Source: Silurus meridionalis (taxonomy: Eukaryota > Chordata > Actinopteri > Siluriformes > Siluridae). From it: 64,000 bases of DNA. Shown here piece by piece: positions 24,980-35,714 of the stretch; positions within the stretch are counted from its first letter, which is position 1, and each line of letters opens with the position of its first letter. The stretch covers positions 19,523,000-19,586,999 of the forward strand of contig NC_060890.1 in the NCBI RefSeq assembly GCF_014805685.1, written 5' to 3'. The position numbers and the translations under genes are program-made. The notes below the pieces were generated by a model that was not told where the DNA came from, did not search any database, and worked only from the letters and a program-made list of their open reading frames with translations.

Positions 24980-25560
24980 GGCCACGTTTAGCCTCAGTCT
25001 GCTTCCACTCATCAGTTGAGTGAAGAAATAAAATGAGGGAAGTGCCACAGTAATGACACATTTGTTCACAGTATCGACTCTGGCAACACAGTGCGTCGAG
25101 ATATTTGATGCATTCATCATCGCTCACAGGGAATCGAAAAGCAGGAAACTTCAGGTCGTGTACATTTGTGTTTACAGACATTCGAAAAGGATGGCACTTA
25201 CTTGATCAGGAGAGCAAAACGAAATTTAATAGATCATAACACAGACTCATGAAATCCCTGTACATAACAGAGGACATACAAATGTATTTCCTTCCTTTGT
25301 ATGTTGAAAGAGAAGGAGATGAATTGCCTTTGTGCGGTTGGAACACTTATTCCTGTGAAGTCATAAAATAGCTCAATCCGGTCTTTATGTTTCTGGAAGG
25401 CCCTTCTTTGAAGGCCACTGACAGGCATTTCCACCTCATATTTTCTATTGCGCATTTTGGTTTTTGCCCAGGGTTATTGAGACTTAGCGCCAGTTGCCGG
25501 GCGTGATGAATAAGCTGCAGGAAGGAACCACAACTCCCCGAAAACAGGCTTCATCTCTCA
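24980..25560. other. Candidate conserved non-coding block
   Basis: About 0.58 kb of dense, non-repetitive sequence (TTTGATGCATTCATCATCG, TGAAGTCATAAAATAGCTC), with no supported ORF. It is separated from the previous block by a G10 run near 24955. Confidence 0.42.
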
Positions 25561-26095
25561 CTCCATTATTTTGAGGTGACCTTACTGTATTTGGAAAATA
25601 TGGAGCAAGTCCACAGATTTGCTGGGTAGCGCTGAATAAATAGCAAATTGTCCAAACTATATCCCTGTGTATAATGGTGAGACTTTTATAAGCAGAAAGA
25701 GACTTTGAATCTGCATTGTGACTTTGGAAGGTTATTTTCATGCAATTCCATGATTTTGAAATCCCTGTTGAAGAAACAGAAGACAACATAAGATTCGCAG
25801 CAACAAAATTATCAACAAGTCATCTTATTCCAGTCAGCCTGAGTCCAGATCGATTTTCTCCAAGTAAAAAGAACATTGAATACAGAGGTATAAATCCTTA
25901 TTTGCAATATGTTTCATCTCTTTAGATTTTTTTTCCCACCGTTCTTTTTTAATGACATAGTTCAATGAAACCAATAGAAGCCTTTCATTTAAGATTAAGT
26001 ATCTAGATGTTGAATTACTGGACAATTCAGTACTTTTAAAAAGGCTCAATTCTCAAACAGTGAATACGTAAAATAATATGAATTTTGTTTTGCTT
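25561..26095. other. Intergenic DNA, no gene seen
   Basis: Moderately complex to 25900 and AT-rich after. No recognisable feature. Confidence 0.45.
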
Positions 26096-26099
26096 CATT

Positions 26100-26500
26100 A
26101 TTTCATAAGATTTACTACAACACCTCGAAGGTTTCATTGTGCCCAAATGGGGCTCTATTGTCTCCATCAACACCACTAGAAGACTCTAAAGGTTGTGTTC
26201 GAAATAAATAAGAAGCTGGATTTGAGCTCCAGCTCCCCTGTTTTCCAGAATATTGATAGTGGGCTGAATTAATGTGGCCTATAAGACAACACGGCAAATC
26301 CCTGCAAAGCCTGGAACTGCCCTCCCTCTTAGACACTTGACATTTGTTTTTCATCATGAACTTAAAGGTCACTATCTGCTGCAGTGCCAGCCATCTTGTT
26401 TTGGCTCACATTTGCATGAATTTTATTACCACCTCATACTTGCTGGCAACTCCAATTGTTTGACTTGAAGTGGAGCTTTATATATTGGCCTCATTGCACA
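26100..26500. other. Candidate conserved non-coding element
   Basis: Complex non-coding island (GGCTGAATTAATGTGGCC, CACATTTGCATGAATTTTAT). Overlapping antisense ORFs have no domains. Confidence 0.4.
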
Positions 26501-26835
26501 CATTCAAATACATGGTACAAAAAAAATAAAAAACTAAGTCAGAAAAAAGTCAGTTTAAAATTGTTTTTTTCTTAATATGAACTTAAAACTAAATAAGCAC
26601 TGTATTTATTTATTAACAATCATATTTTTATTTGTTACTATGAATTTAATGACTAATTGAAACATTTTTCAGTCTCTGATCTGTGAGAACTTATTACATA
26701 GTAGAACTTATTAGAGAAATTACTTAAAATTCATGCCATGATTTTAAATATACAAGTGCAGACAATGCTTTAATATTTGCCACCTTTCAATCTAAAGCTC
26801 TTTGTAAACTATGCAGAACTTGATAATCAAAAACA
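26501..26835. other. AT-rich spacer
   Basis: A- and T-rich, no feature seen. Confidence 0.55.
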
Positions 26836-27180
26836 GACCTGAAATCAGCTACACTTCGAGCTGCAAACGTGAGTAATTTCCCATGACCCCCTACAGCCAT
26901 ATTCATTAACCTACCTTACGAGTAGGCCAGTCAGATATGCATTTATCTCATTAATGTGTGTGACTGTCTTAATGAGGCTTAACAGACCTCCACACCCCTC
27001 GTTTGAGTGGCTACGCATGCATGCAAGCTTCAGGGAAGGTATGTACCTGGGATATAATGCGTCTCCTGTCAGCTACAAATCAATCACTGCCTGTTATTAA
27101 ATTCAAGGTGGATAATGACCTACAAGTAACATTAACAGTGAGTTGCTAGGCTGACATAATTACAGTAAAAGAAGAAGGCT
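26836..27180. other. Candidate conserved non-coding element
   Basis: Complex island including GATATGCATTTATCTCATTA and CTGTCTTAATGAGGC. No ORF of note. Regulatory role inferred. Confidence 0.4.
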
Positions 27181-27238
27181 AGAGAATATTTCAGAATTAA
27201 CAATACAGTTTATATGCACAGAAATGCAGGGTAAATCA

Positions 27239-27381
<143 letters not shown>

Positions 27382-27405
27382 TTCATCCCTTGGGGAAATT
27401 CACTA
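27382..27405 (-). mobile_element. LINE 3'-end remnant attached to the GATA array
   Basis: On the minus strand it reads GAATTTCCCCAAGGGATGAA and runs into (TATC)n. This matches the terminal sequence of a fish LINE family that ends in a GAATTTCC...TATC tail. Confidence 0.55.
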
Positions 27406-28365
27406 CCTAAAAAAGCAGGAAATTTTTTATACTTATAAAAAATATAATGTGATACATTTAATATTTCAGAGATTAGAGAAAACTTTAACACATTTAATAG
27501 AACTGTTTTTCCTGCTTGTCCTGGCATTAACTTTACTGTAATATAGCTTCACCCTTAAAACAGTTTTTTGTGAAACAAACAGATAAATAATTTAAAATAT
27601 CATTCAATATCATACGACTAGAAAGTGTCACTGGAATGTTCTAATGTTTAGTTTCAATGGTGGTGTAGATTTAACATAAACATGCACTTGATTTGAGCAT
27701 CATTAGCTGGCAGCAGACTAGAAGTGGCAGACCAAAATGGCAGTTTTGTTTTAAGATTGATCTTAATGACTTTCTATTTGGAAACTTCTTTTAGCCTTAA
27801 ATTGTATTAGATGTATATTAGTGATTCATTTGTTTTGTGTGTTATAATATATATATAATTTTTTTTTTTTTTGAGTAGCAAAAAAATTTCCTCAGTCAGC
27901 ATCAGTCAGCTGACACTTTTGACACAACATTCTGCTTAAAAAATACCTAAAAACTAAAATATAGTGATATATATGATACAAGGTAAAGAGTTTTGTTTAT
28001 TGTATTTTTATTTATTTTATTATTTTTAATCTAGAATTTTTTTTAATAAAAGGCTTCACCCAGCAACATTTAGGATTAAACCTATTTTTGAGCAACAACT
28101 GAAGAGCTTAAAAAGTGTAGCAGATAAGTAGGAGTAGGTGAAGCCAATCAACAGCAATCAAAATATGGTTGGCCAAATAGATCCCAACTCTACTAGATAT
28201 AACAATGAAATAGTACTTAAACTAGATTAATAATTTAAATGTATCTATTTATTATTTATTAAAAAATGGCATTTAATATATAAAATCAAAGAAGATTTAA
28301 GGAAAGTGCATGGAGGGAAAAGGATATGCTATTTTATTGTTAATGCAATTCATGCTTACACATTT
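27406..28365. other. AT-rich intergenic DNA, no gene seen
   Basis: Low GC with T12 near 27865 and scattered short repeats. Nothing recognised. Confidence 0.55.
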
Positions 28366-28938
28366 ACCAAACACTTTATTAGAAACAGCTATACACCTAC
28401 TTATCCATGCAGTTATTTAATCAGCTAATCATGTGGTACACTGCATAAAATCAAGCATATATCGACCAACAAATTCACAAAAAACATCAGAATTGGGGAA
28501 AATATGTGATCTCAGTGACTTTGGCTGGACTGGTTTGGGGTATTCTGCAACTGTTGAGCTCCAATAGAGCTTAATGCAAAACAGTCTCTAAAATTTACTC
28601 AGAATGGTACAATTAAGAACAACATCTGGGCAGCAGTTCAGCAGATGGAAGCTGCCTTATTCATAGTAGAGGTTAACAAAGATTTGCTAGACTTGTTTGT
28701 TGACCAAAAAATAGAGTAATTTAGAAAACAACTTTGTAGAATTGTGGTGAGCAGTAAAGCAGCCCATCATTTGAGGTAGATGAGCTAGAAAAGAAGAAGA
28801 TCACATGGGGTTTGAATCCTGTCAGCCAAGAACTGAAAGCTGAATAAAACTTTCATTTGAAAACTGGAAAAACAGAGCTATAAAGTTCAGTTTCTCCTGA
28901 GGTACACAGATGGTAGGATCAGAATTTGGCAGCAAGTC
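28366..28938 (+). mobile_element. Tc1-like transposon remnant, second family
   Basis: It starts with a CACTTTATTAGAAACAGC-type end and keeps the leader (CATCAGAATTGGGGAAAATA). Decayed pieces of a transposase follow: a GATCTCAGTGACTTTGG start region, CAGAATGGTACAATTAAG, CCTGTCAGCCAAGAACTG, GATGGTAGGATCAGAATTTG. Frames are broken throughout. It stops at about 28938 where the plus-strand LINE begins, so the right half is missing. Confidence 0.8.
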
Positions 28939-28939
28939 C

Positions 28940-29908
28940 AAATTGCAGCGAGATCACCAGCTTGAAGGAGCACACATCGTCAGTGACCAACTACATCAGT
29001 AAGTGTATTGATGATGTGACCATCTTCAAGAGCATCACCACATGCTTCAAACAGAAGCTGTGCATGACCGCAAAGGTGCATGCGCTGCTAAAACCTAAAC
29101 CTAGGTACAAGATGGCATTAAGAAAAGCAAGAGTCAAACTGTCCAGAGAGGTAAAGCACACAAACGGCAAGAGAATACACGGCACTTCAAGGACATCGGA
29201 GACACCAGGCACATGTGGCAGAGCACCCAGGCGATCACGAACTACAAGACAACTTCACCTGCTTGTGATAGTGACACGTCCCTCCCAAATGCACTGAACG
29301 ACTTCTACGCTCGGTTTGAGTTGCAGAACAATGTGGCGTCAAAGAAGACAGCCCTTCATCAAAACAACCAGGTGCACTGTCTAACCATGGCCGCAGTGAG
29401 GAAAACTCTATACAGAGTCAACCTCTGAAAGTCTGCTGTACCAGACAATATTCCTGGCAGAGTGCCCAGGGAATGTGCAGAATAGATGTCTTCACTGACA
29501 TCTTCAACATCTCTCTGAGCAGTGCTGTTCTCGCTACGTGCCTCAAGACAATGACCATAGTCTCTGTGCTAAAGAAGTCTACAGTCTCCTGTCTGAATGA
29601 CTATCGTCCCATTGCACTTACACCCATTGTAATAAAGTGCTTTAAGATGCTCGTCATAGAGCACATCAAGAACAAGCTACTACCCTCACTGGACCCAATG
29701 CAGTATGCAATACTTCCAAACCGTTCCATGGATGATCATCTGTCAGTACCTCATTGAGAAGCTTAGCCTACTGGACCCGAACATCTCCCTTTGTAATTGG
29801 ATCCAGGACTTTATGACTGGGAGACCTCAGTCAGTCCAGATCAGGAACAGCATCGCCACCCTGAACACTGGGGCCCCTCAGGGCTGTGTGCCCACTGCTG
29901 TTCAGAAT
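28940..29908 (+). pseudogene. LINE (CR1/L2/Rex1-type) reverse transcriptase fragment A
   Basis: A 5'-truncated, internally deleted ORF2 piece. Overlapping reading frames give, in order, [69 protein letters not shown] and [21 protein letters not shown] jump follows to [28 protein letters not shown] and NTGAPQGCV. These are N-terminal palm blocks of a non-LTR reverse transcriptase. The jump at about 29750 removes the first catalytic Asp block (FxDFSSAF), and the copy ends before the FADD block. At least two frameshifts. Confidence 0.85.
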
Positions 29909-30408
29909 CTTAATCAGAATCAGAATCTGAAAGAGCTTTATTGCTTGATAGCTTTATAGCTTGTAAGTTTGCACTTACAAGGAATTTGTTTTGCTGACAG
30001 AAGCTTTTAGTTGCACATTTTCTAAAGTAAAAGGGAAATTAAAAAGCAAAATAAATAAAAAAGAAAATAAGTATAAATGTTAATGCCTATTTTTATAATG
30101 GAAATAAATAAAGTATTATTGCACAAAAAAAATTAGTAAAAGTGGTATTGCACATGTTTTAATTTATTGCACAATGGAGAGAGCGTTTAAGTGTTTATGA
30201 GGTAGATTGTCTGAGGAAAGAACCTTTTCTTGTGCCTGGCTGTCTTGTTGCTTGGTGCTCTGTAGCGTCAGCCAGACAGCAAAAGTTCAAAAAGCATATG
30301 GGTTAGATGTGAGGGATCCAGGGTAATTTTCTGGGCCCTTTTTCTCACTCTGGATGTGTACAGTTCCTGAAGAGGGGGCAGGGGAGCATCAATAATCCTT
30401 TCAGATGT

Positions 30409-30873
30409 TCAAACCATCCTCTGTAGTCTTCTGATGTCTGATTGTGTACCTGGACCAAACCAGACAGTTATTAAAGTGCACAGGACATACTCGTTGATGG
30501 CTGAGTAGAACTGTTTGAGCAGCTCCTGTGGCAGGTTGAACTTCCCCAGTTGGTGAAGGAAGTACATTATCTGTTGGGCCTTTTTAACAATGGAGTCTAT
30601 GTGATTGTCCCACTTTAGTCCCTGAGAGATGGTGGTTCCCAGGAATCTGAATGACTCCACTGCTGTTTTGCACGTGTTAAGCTCCAGGTTGTTATGACTG
30701 CACAAGACAGCCAGCTGCTGAACCTCGCTTCTGAATGCAGATTCATCACCATCATTAATGTGGCCGATGACTTTAGTGTCATCTGCAAACTTCAGGAGCT
30801 TGACAGAGGGGTCTGTAGCGATGGTCGTTGGTGTACAGCGAAAAGAGCATGAGAGCACATCACTGGGGGGCAC
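30409..30873 (-). pseudogene. RT palm/thumb with FADD motif (fragment B)
   Basis: A 154-codon open frame. FADD at residues 29-32 is the catalytic Asp pair of a non-LTR RT. It is followed by the GDESAFRSEVQQLAVLC, VESFRFLGTTISQGLKWDNH and IVKKAQQIMYFLHQLGK blocks seen in CR1/L2/Rex1-type LINEs of fish. It is not a complete RT: the upstream palm lies in another frame at 30953-31210 and the C-terminus is cut by a stop. Confidence 0.85.
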
Positions 30874-30952
30874 CAGTGCTCATAGTACAGCTGTTTGACA
30901 TGAATTTCCCCAGTCTCACTAGCTGTTGCCTATCTGTCATAAAACTGGTGAT

Positions 30953-31210
30953 TCACTGACAGGTAGAGATAGGAACAGAAAGCTGGGTTAGTTTGGTCTG
31001 GAGGAATGTTGGATTGACAGTGTTGAAGGCCAACCTAAAGTCCACAAACAGAATCCTCAGATAAGTCAACGGTTTGTCCAGATGTTGCAGGATGAAGTGC
31101 AGTCCCATGTTCACTGCATCATCCACAGACCTGTTTGCTGAGTAAGCCAACTTGCAGGGGTCCAGCAAGGGTCCAGTGATGTCCTTCAAATAAGCCAACA
31201 CGTCTCTCAA
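30953..31210 (-). pseudogene. RT fingers/palm piece (fragment B)
   Basis: An open frame of 85 codons reading DVLAYLKDITGPLLDPC, ANRSVDDAVNMGLHFILQHL and LRILFVDFRLAFNTV. The last block is the first catalytic Asp motif (FVDF), with SS changed to RL. It continues in sequence order with the FADD frame downstream. Confidence 0.85.
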
Positions 31211-31391
31211 ATGACTTCTTTGACCACAGATGTTAGGGCAATAGGTCTGTAGATGTAAAATCCAGAGGTTCTGGTGCAGGAGGTAGGAGAGTGGGGCTGC
31301 TGGAGGTGTTGATGGTCAAGTGGTGAGATGGTCAGGAAAGGTGTGAGGTGTGAGACCGGGAGTTTCAAATCTACAGTAAAACTCATTCAGG

Positions 31392-32003
31392 TCATCGAGC
31401 AGTTGTTGATTTCCTACAGAGCTGGGGGATGGGGTCTTGTAGCTGGTGATGCAGGTTGAACTTCCCCAGTTGGCGAAGGAAGTACATTCTCTGTTGGGCC
31501 TTTTTAACAATGTCTATGTGATTGTCCCACTTTAGTCCCTGAGAGATGGTGGTTCCCAGGAACCTGAATGACTCCACTGCTGCCACAGTGCTGTTCATGT
31601 TGGTAAGTGGGGGGAGTGCACGGAGGTTTCTCCTGAAATCCACAATAATTTCTACTGTTTTGCACGTGTTAAGCTCCAGGCTGTTATGACTGCACAAGAC
31701 AGCCAGCTGCTGAACCTTGCTTCTCAATGCAGATTTATCACCGTCCTTAATGAGGCCGATGACTGTAGTGTTGCCACCGGTGCTGATAGTATGGCTGTTT
31801 GCCATGAATTTCCCCAGGCTCACTAGCTGTTGCCTATCTGTCATAAAACTGGTGATCCACTGACAGGTAGAGATAGGAACAGAGAGCTGGGTTAGTTTGG
31901 TCTGGAGGAATGTTGGAATGATGGTGTTGAAGACCAAACTGAAGATGGTCAGGAAGGGTGTGAAGTGTGAGACCAGGAGTTTTAAATCTACAGTAAAACT
32001 CAT
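31392..32003 (-). pseudogene. 203-codon chimeric RT frame across the C/B junction
   Basis: The longest open frame in the window. It starts in the linker of fragment C and jumps into LVFNTIIPTFLQTKLTQLSV. It then passes a deletion that removes FADD, reads the VESFRFLGTTISQGLKW and FLRQLGKFNL blocks, and crosses the junction into the out-of-frame linker of B (QDPIPQLCRKSTTAR). It has no intact catalytic centre, so no RT activity is expected. Confidence 0.8.
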
Positions 32004-32113
32004 TCAGGTCATCAAGCAGTTGTTGTTTTCCTACAGAGTTGGGGGATGGTGTCTTGTAGATTGTGATGTCTCTCAGGCCATTCCACACTGAAGCAGGGTT
32101 ACTGGCTGAGAAC
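31449..32113 (-). mobile_element. LINE fragment C, tandem copy of B
   Basis: This segment repeats, in the same orientation, most of 30533-31448. Long stretches match almost exactly (for example GTCTATGTGATTGTCCCACT at 30596 and 31510). It lacks the LAYLKDITGPLL...FVDF part that B keeps, and it keeps a VEIIVDFRRNLRALPPL part that B lost. Its FADD block is replaced by STGGNTTVIGL. Confidence 0.85.
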
Positions 32114-32129
32114 GTCTCTCTTACGTATA

Positions 32130-32400
32130 TAACCATGGTTCCCAGAGGGAACATGATGCTGCATCAGAAATGCTTTGGGAACGCCTCCACATTGTCCACT
32201 CTCTGAATCATGTGTATAATCAGTCCAATGGAAAGCGCAGCTGCACCGGCAGGGTAACATCATGACCAGGAAGCTTAAAAGCACATGGATTGAAACCAGC
32301 GGCAGCTTTAGAATAGGGAAAGAAGCACTGCAGGGATGCAGGCAGTATGGCATAGAGATGCAGCATCTCATTCCCTCCGGGAACATGTTACATACATAAC
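32130..32400. repeat. Inverted repeat pair of DIRS terminal sequence
   Basis: TTACGTATATAACCATGG...GATGCTGCAT at about 32131-32174 is repeated inverted as ATGCAGCATCTC...TACATACATAACC at about 32357-32401, about 180 nt apart. The arms agree at most positions. In DIRS elements the 3' terminal repeat and the internal complementary region are related in exactly this way. A second motif, GAGCTGCTTTAGAAATG at about 32430, corresponds to the left-end repeat. Confidence 0.75.
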
Positions 32401-33204
32401 CTGTACACGTTCCCCTTCAGAAAATCGAGCTGCTTTAGAAATGTTTTGAGAACAAGAGTCCAATTAAGCTAGACTCACCAATCCCTACCTAGTGTAGACG
32501 GGCACAACTAGGGCGAAAGATAGATGGGCCAGGAGTGGCACTGAGAGTGAGGCTATAGAACCTGTTGCAATTGTCCCGGAGGGAAACTTTAGATTGGGAG
32601 ACCAGAGGTCTCATAAGAGGAAGAATTTGCTGAGTATCTGCTTATTTGCAGGGAGACCTCTGTTTGGAGGGCCATAATAGACAAACAGCTAGCTTCTTTC
32701 TCAGTGACTACCCTGTGAGGGGGGCATGACAGGCCGGACACTTAAACCCTCAGGGTGGGAGGAGCCAACCATTTGGTGTTCATGAAGGAACTGCAGCAGT
32801 GAACTGACTGGACAGTGGATCTAAGCAGTATTGTTCACACTATGCAGTACACAGATGCCACCTCACAGTATATGACGTCCTAGTGAAGGGAGTTTTGGAA
32901 TAAAATATGGTCTCTACCACCTTGGTAGAGAGACCGGTGGCTAGGAGCCACAGCCTCCACAGCTCTGGGTGGGGGTGTATTATTGAACCCCCTGCCTGTT
33001 ATAGAAGACCCCTCCTGAAGGGAATCTCCCAGGAAGGGTGTTCGAGAAGGACTACCACCTCCACAAACCATGGCCGGCCTTGGCCATGCCTGTACCATGG
33101 ATGCCCAGAGGGTCTGGAGGTGTTAGGGAAAACCAGAGGGGGCAGTGCAATGTGTCTTGAGTCCCAAACAGGTCCACCTGAGCTCTGTAAAATTGTTTCC
33201 AGAT

Positions 33205-33832
33205 TTACTTCACCACATTGGGGTGGAGTTGCCATTTCCAGAGCCTCTGCCTTGCCTCAAAAGGGCGTCTACTACATGTTTTAAGCCGCGTGAGATTTAC
33301 GCTCCCTTCAAGGAGAGCAGCTTCTCTTGGGCGCACAGGAGGATCTGCCATGCCAACTTGTACAGGAGGCATGATCACAGACCCCCCTGGTGGTTGATAT
33401 AGGAAATCACTGATGTGGTGTCTGAGGTCTGGCATGAAATAAAGCACAGCCAGCATCTCCAGGCAATTTATGTGCCATGTCCAATAGGGCCTCGATATTG
33501 GTAAGCTTTAGCCACAAAAGCAAACCTCAGGAACTTCCTGTGAGCTGGAAGGACAGATACATGAAAGTATGCATCCTTCAAATCTATAGTCACAAACCAG
33601 TCCTCTGATGTAATTTTTGGGACACTACCTGCTTCAAAGTCAGAATCTTGAACCTGAGTCTCAAAAGCGAGTGGTTCAGCTGACGCAGATCCAGTATAGA
33701 ACGCAACGTCTTTTTGTCTGTTTGCACTAGTTGGCACACAATGCACTTTATGTAGCTAGGACAACTTACTTTAGGCCAAAGCTCTTTGTTCTGTATGTTT
33801 GTTGCGCATGTAAATCTAAAGTCCAGATCCAT
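33205..33832 (-). pseudogene. DIRS reverse transcriptase-RNase H, broken
   Basis: Two frames give LRSILDLRQLNHSLLRLRFK with ILTLKQVVSQ, then SEDWFVTIDLKDAYFHVSVL and HRKFLRFAFVAKAYQYR. DLKDAYFHV is the first catalytic Asp block of the DIRS RT. At about 33480 the sequence jumps to MLAVLYFMPDLRHH and QLHPNVVK, parts of the RNase H domain, so the FADD/YIDD block and the rest of the RT are deleted. A frameshift separates the two RT frames. Confidence 0.85.
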
Positions 33833-33850
33833 AGATTTTACACAGTCTAA

Positions 33851-35185
33851 TAGGTGTAATTTGAATTACACATTGTACTCTATTATATTCGAAAGTGCTA
33901 AGAGAGTTTGCAAAAGCAAGGCTGCACAAATGAAATGACCACATGCATTGATTTCCTCTCAGTGGAGGTGGCATATCATACATAATTCAGGGACAATACT
34001 GTAAATGATAGCAGCGAACACCTCTAAGGTCAGCCAGGTAGGATAGAAATGAGGTGGGCAGACAGTGAAAAGTCACAGACTGTCAGTATTCCAATCCCAC
34101 GGTGATTTTATTATTAATTCCCTCTTGTGCCCACATACTGTGCTGTGGCCAAGCTAACACAGAAACTATTTATACAGGTTAAAGAGATCAATTAGATTGT
34201 AGACTTCCACACACTATAGTAGTCTTCTTCACCTGCTTACCCATACATTTATTGACGCAAGGTGGCCTGATGAGACAGAGAAAAATCACCCACTGTGGTA
34301 TATTTACAAGTTAAGGTAGTTTGGCCCAAAGGTCACTTGAGTAAAATAGTCAATAAAAAGCAAAATATTTTATGATATATATTTAGTAGAAGACATCAGG
34401 GGAAATGTCAAGCATACAATTTTAAAACAGCTTTAAAAGAAAGTTAGTTGCTGTAATTTGTTCTTTTATATTTTTAATTATTCTGCACATATAGTCAGTA
34501 AGAAATAAAACATGGTGGGGTGTGATCATGCTGTAATGTGGCCTATTGAAAAACTGTGTTGCTGTTACCATCCCAATGAATATTGGTTTTTCCAATAACC
34601 CTGCAATCTTTTATTTCTCTTTGTACAAAAGCCATGAACCACTATTTACAAAATGTTATGTATTAATAAATGGCGCATTGCAATTTTTTTTTACTATTTA
34701 TAGTTACATGTGATGGTGTGGTCTATATTAAAGACAAGTTCCACATAACATTTATGAAATCATAAACAGTTTCTTCAGCAGCTCTTCCTTTCTCTTAAAG
34801 TTGAAAAAGTACTGATAAACAATGCATAAAGACTGCCCTGAACAAGTTATCATCAGAGAAATCCTCAAAAATCTGCATCATATCTATGGCGCAGACTGAT
34901 GTCACTTGACATCTCACTATGTAATTCATCAGAGTTTTATTATCCCAAAGCATATTAGATGAACAGATTACATAACATGCTGTTCTATGAATATTTGATT
35001 GGACAAATCCCATATTAACATTGTTTAATGAGATCAAATCTCTATTACTAATATTTAATTATGGGATGTCGGACCACTTCGCAGTAAGGTTTTTATTTGA
35101 AACCAAGTTGGTGATAATGGTGGTAGGGGGCTTAGACCACACACTTCTAGCTACTAATCCACTTCCTTCAGACTAAATAAATGCA
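33851..35185. other. Intergenic DNA between transposons, no gene seen
   Basis: AT-rich with moderate complexity. Short ORFs without resemblance. No repeat family recognised. Confidence 0.5.
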
Positions 35186-35345
35186 GTGCTTCGCATAAGA
35201 ATTCACGCTGTGAACTTTACTACATTTTGTTGCCTTTAAACCTAGAACTAAAATGAAATTGGTTTGACTTGTCCATTATATAATTATTGTGTCCATATGT
35301 GGCCAATTTATCAAGTTGGAAGAGTTAATCTGCTGCATTACAATT
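35186..35345 (+). mobile_element. Possible Tc1-like left end (third family)
   Basis: CAGTGCTTCGCATAAGAATTC followed by CTACATTTTGTTGCCTTTAAAC resembles the TIR start of fish Tc1 elements that begin CAGTGCCTTGC. It probably belongs with 35715-35965, split by the Tc1 piece between them. Weak because both parts are decayed. Confidence 0.45.
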
Positions 35346-35369
35346 TAATTTCACTAGACATTAGGGGTG

Positions 35370-35712
35370 CAAATCTTTGAGCATGACAATGTTCCAGTGT
35401 ACAAGATGAGATCCCTAAAAACATGATATGCTCAGGTTAGTTGGCCTGACCTCAACCCCACTAAACATCTACAGGATAATCTGAAACTCTGACTGCACCC
35501 CAAACCTTCTCACCCAACATCAGTACTTGACCTCACTAATGAATAAATGATCACAAATGTCCACAAATACATCTTAAAACCTAGTGCAAAGCTTTCTCAG
35601 AAGAATGCAAGATAATATAAGAGTTAAATGGAAGTAAATCTGGCATGTGGTTGTAAACAATAATAATAAAAAAAAATGCTTGATGGTCAGGTGTCTACAC
35701 ACTTTAGGCCAA
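35370..35712 (+). mobile_element. Tc1-like transposase 3' region with right end
   Basis: GAGCATGACAATGTTCCAGT, then GGCCTGACCTCAACCCCACT (the PDLNPT catalytic-region block), CCAACATCAGTACTTGACCT, and the terminus GATGGTCAGGTGTCTACACA. Stops and indels break the frame. Same family as 11205-11505 and 50970-51340. Only the C-terminal third is left. Confidence 0.8.
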
Positions 35713-35714
35713 AT

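Larger units (their letters stand above)
29909..31448 (-). mobile_element. LINE fragment B with 3' tail
   Basis: On the minus strand it runs from a YKTPSPSSVGNQQLLDDLNE linker through RT blocks to a 3' UTR. The 3' UTR ends AATTCCTTGTAAGTGC ... AATAAAGCTCTTTC ... (GATTCT)n, a typical fish LINE tail with tandem hexamers. The tail joins head-on to fragment A at about 29908. The interior is shortened: pieces between the linker and LAYLKDITGPLL, and around the GAPQG block, are missing. Confidence 0.85.
32114..33850 (-). mobile_element. DIRS-type retrotransposon, copy 1 (truncated)
   Basis: Minus-strand order is RT piece (33480-33832), RNase H piece (33205-33456), linker (32880-33098), tyrosine recombinase remains (32600-32880), then terminal inverted-repeat and internal complementary sequences (32114-32470). 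This is the 3' two thirds of a DIRS element, a retrotransposon that integrates with a tyrosine recombinase instead of a DDE integrase. The gag-like part and 5' end are missing, and the copy is cut at about 33850. Confidence 0.85.

Noticed and set aside
24494..25181. Possible exons (108- and 149-codon ORFs on opposite strands)
   Set aside because: They overlap antisense, have no recognisable domain, and lie in GC-balanced DNA where chance ORFs are longer.
32907..33284. 125-codon plus-strand ORF
   Set aside because: Antisense shadow of the DIRS recombinase/RNase H region, which reads on the minus strand.
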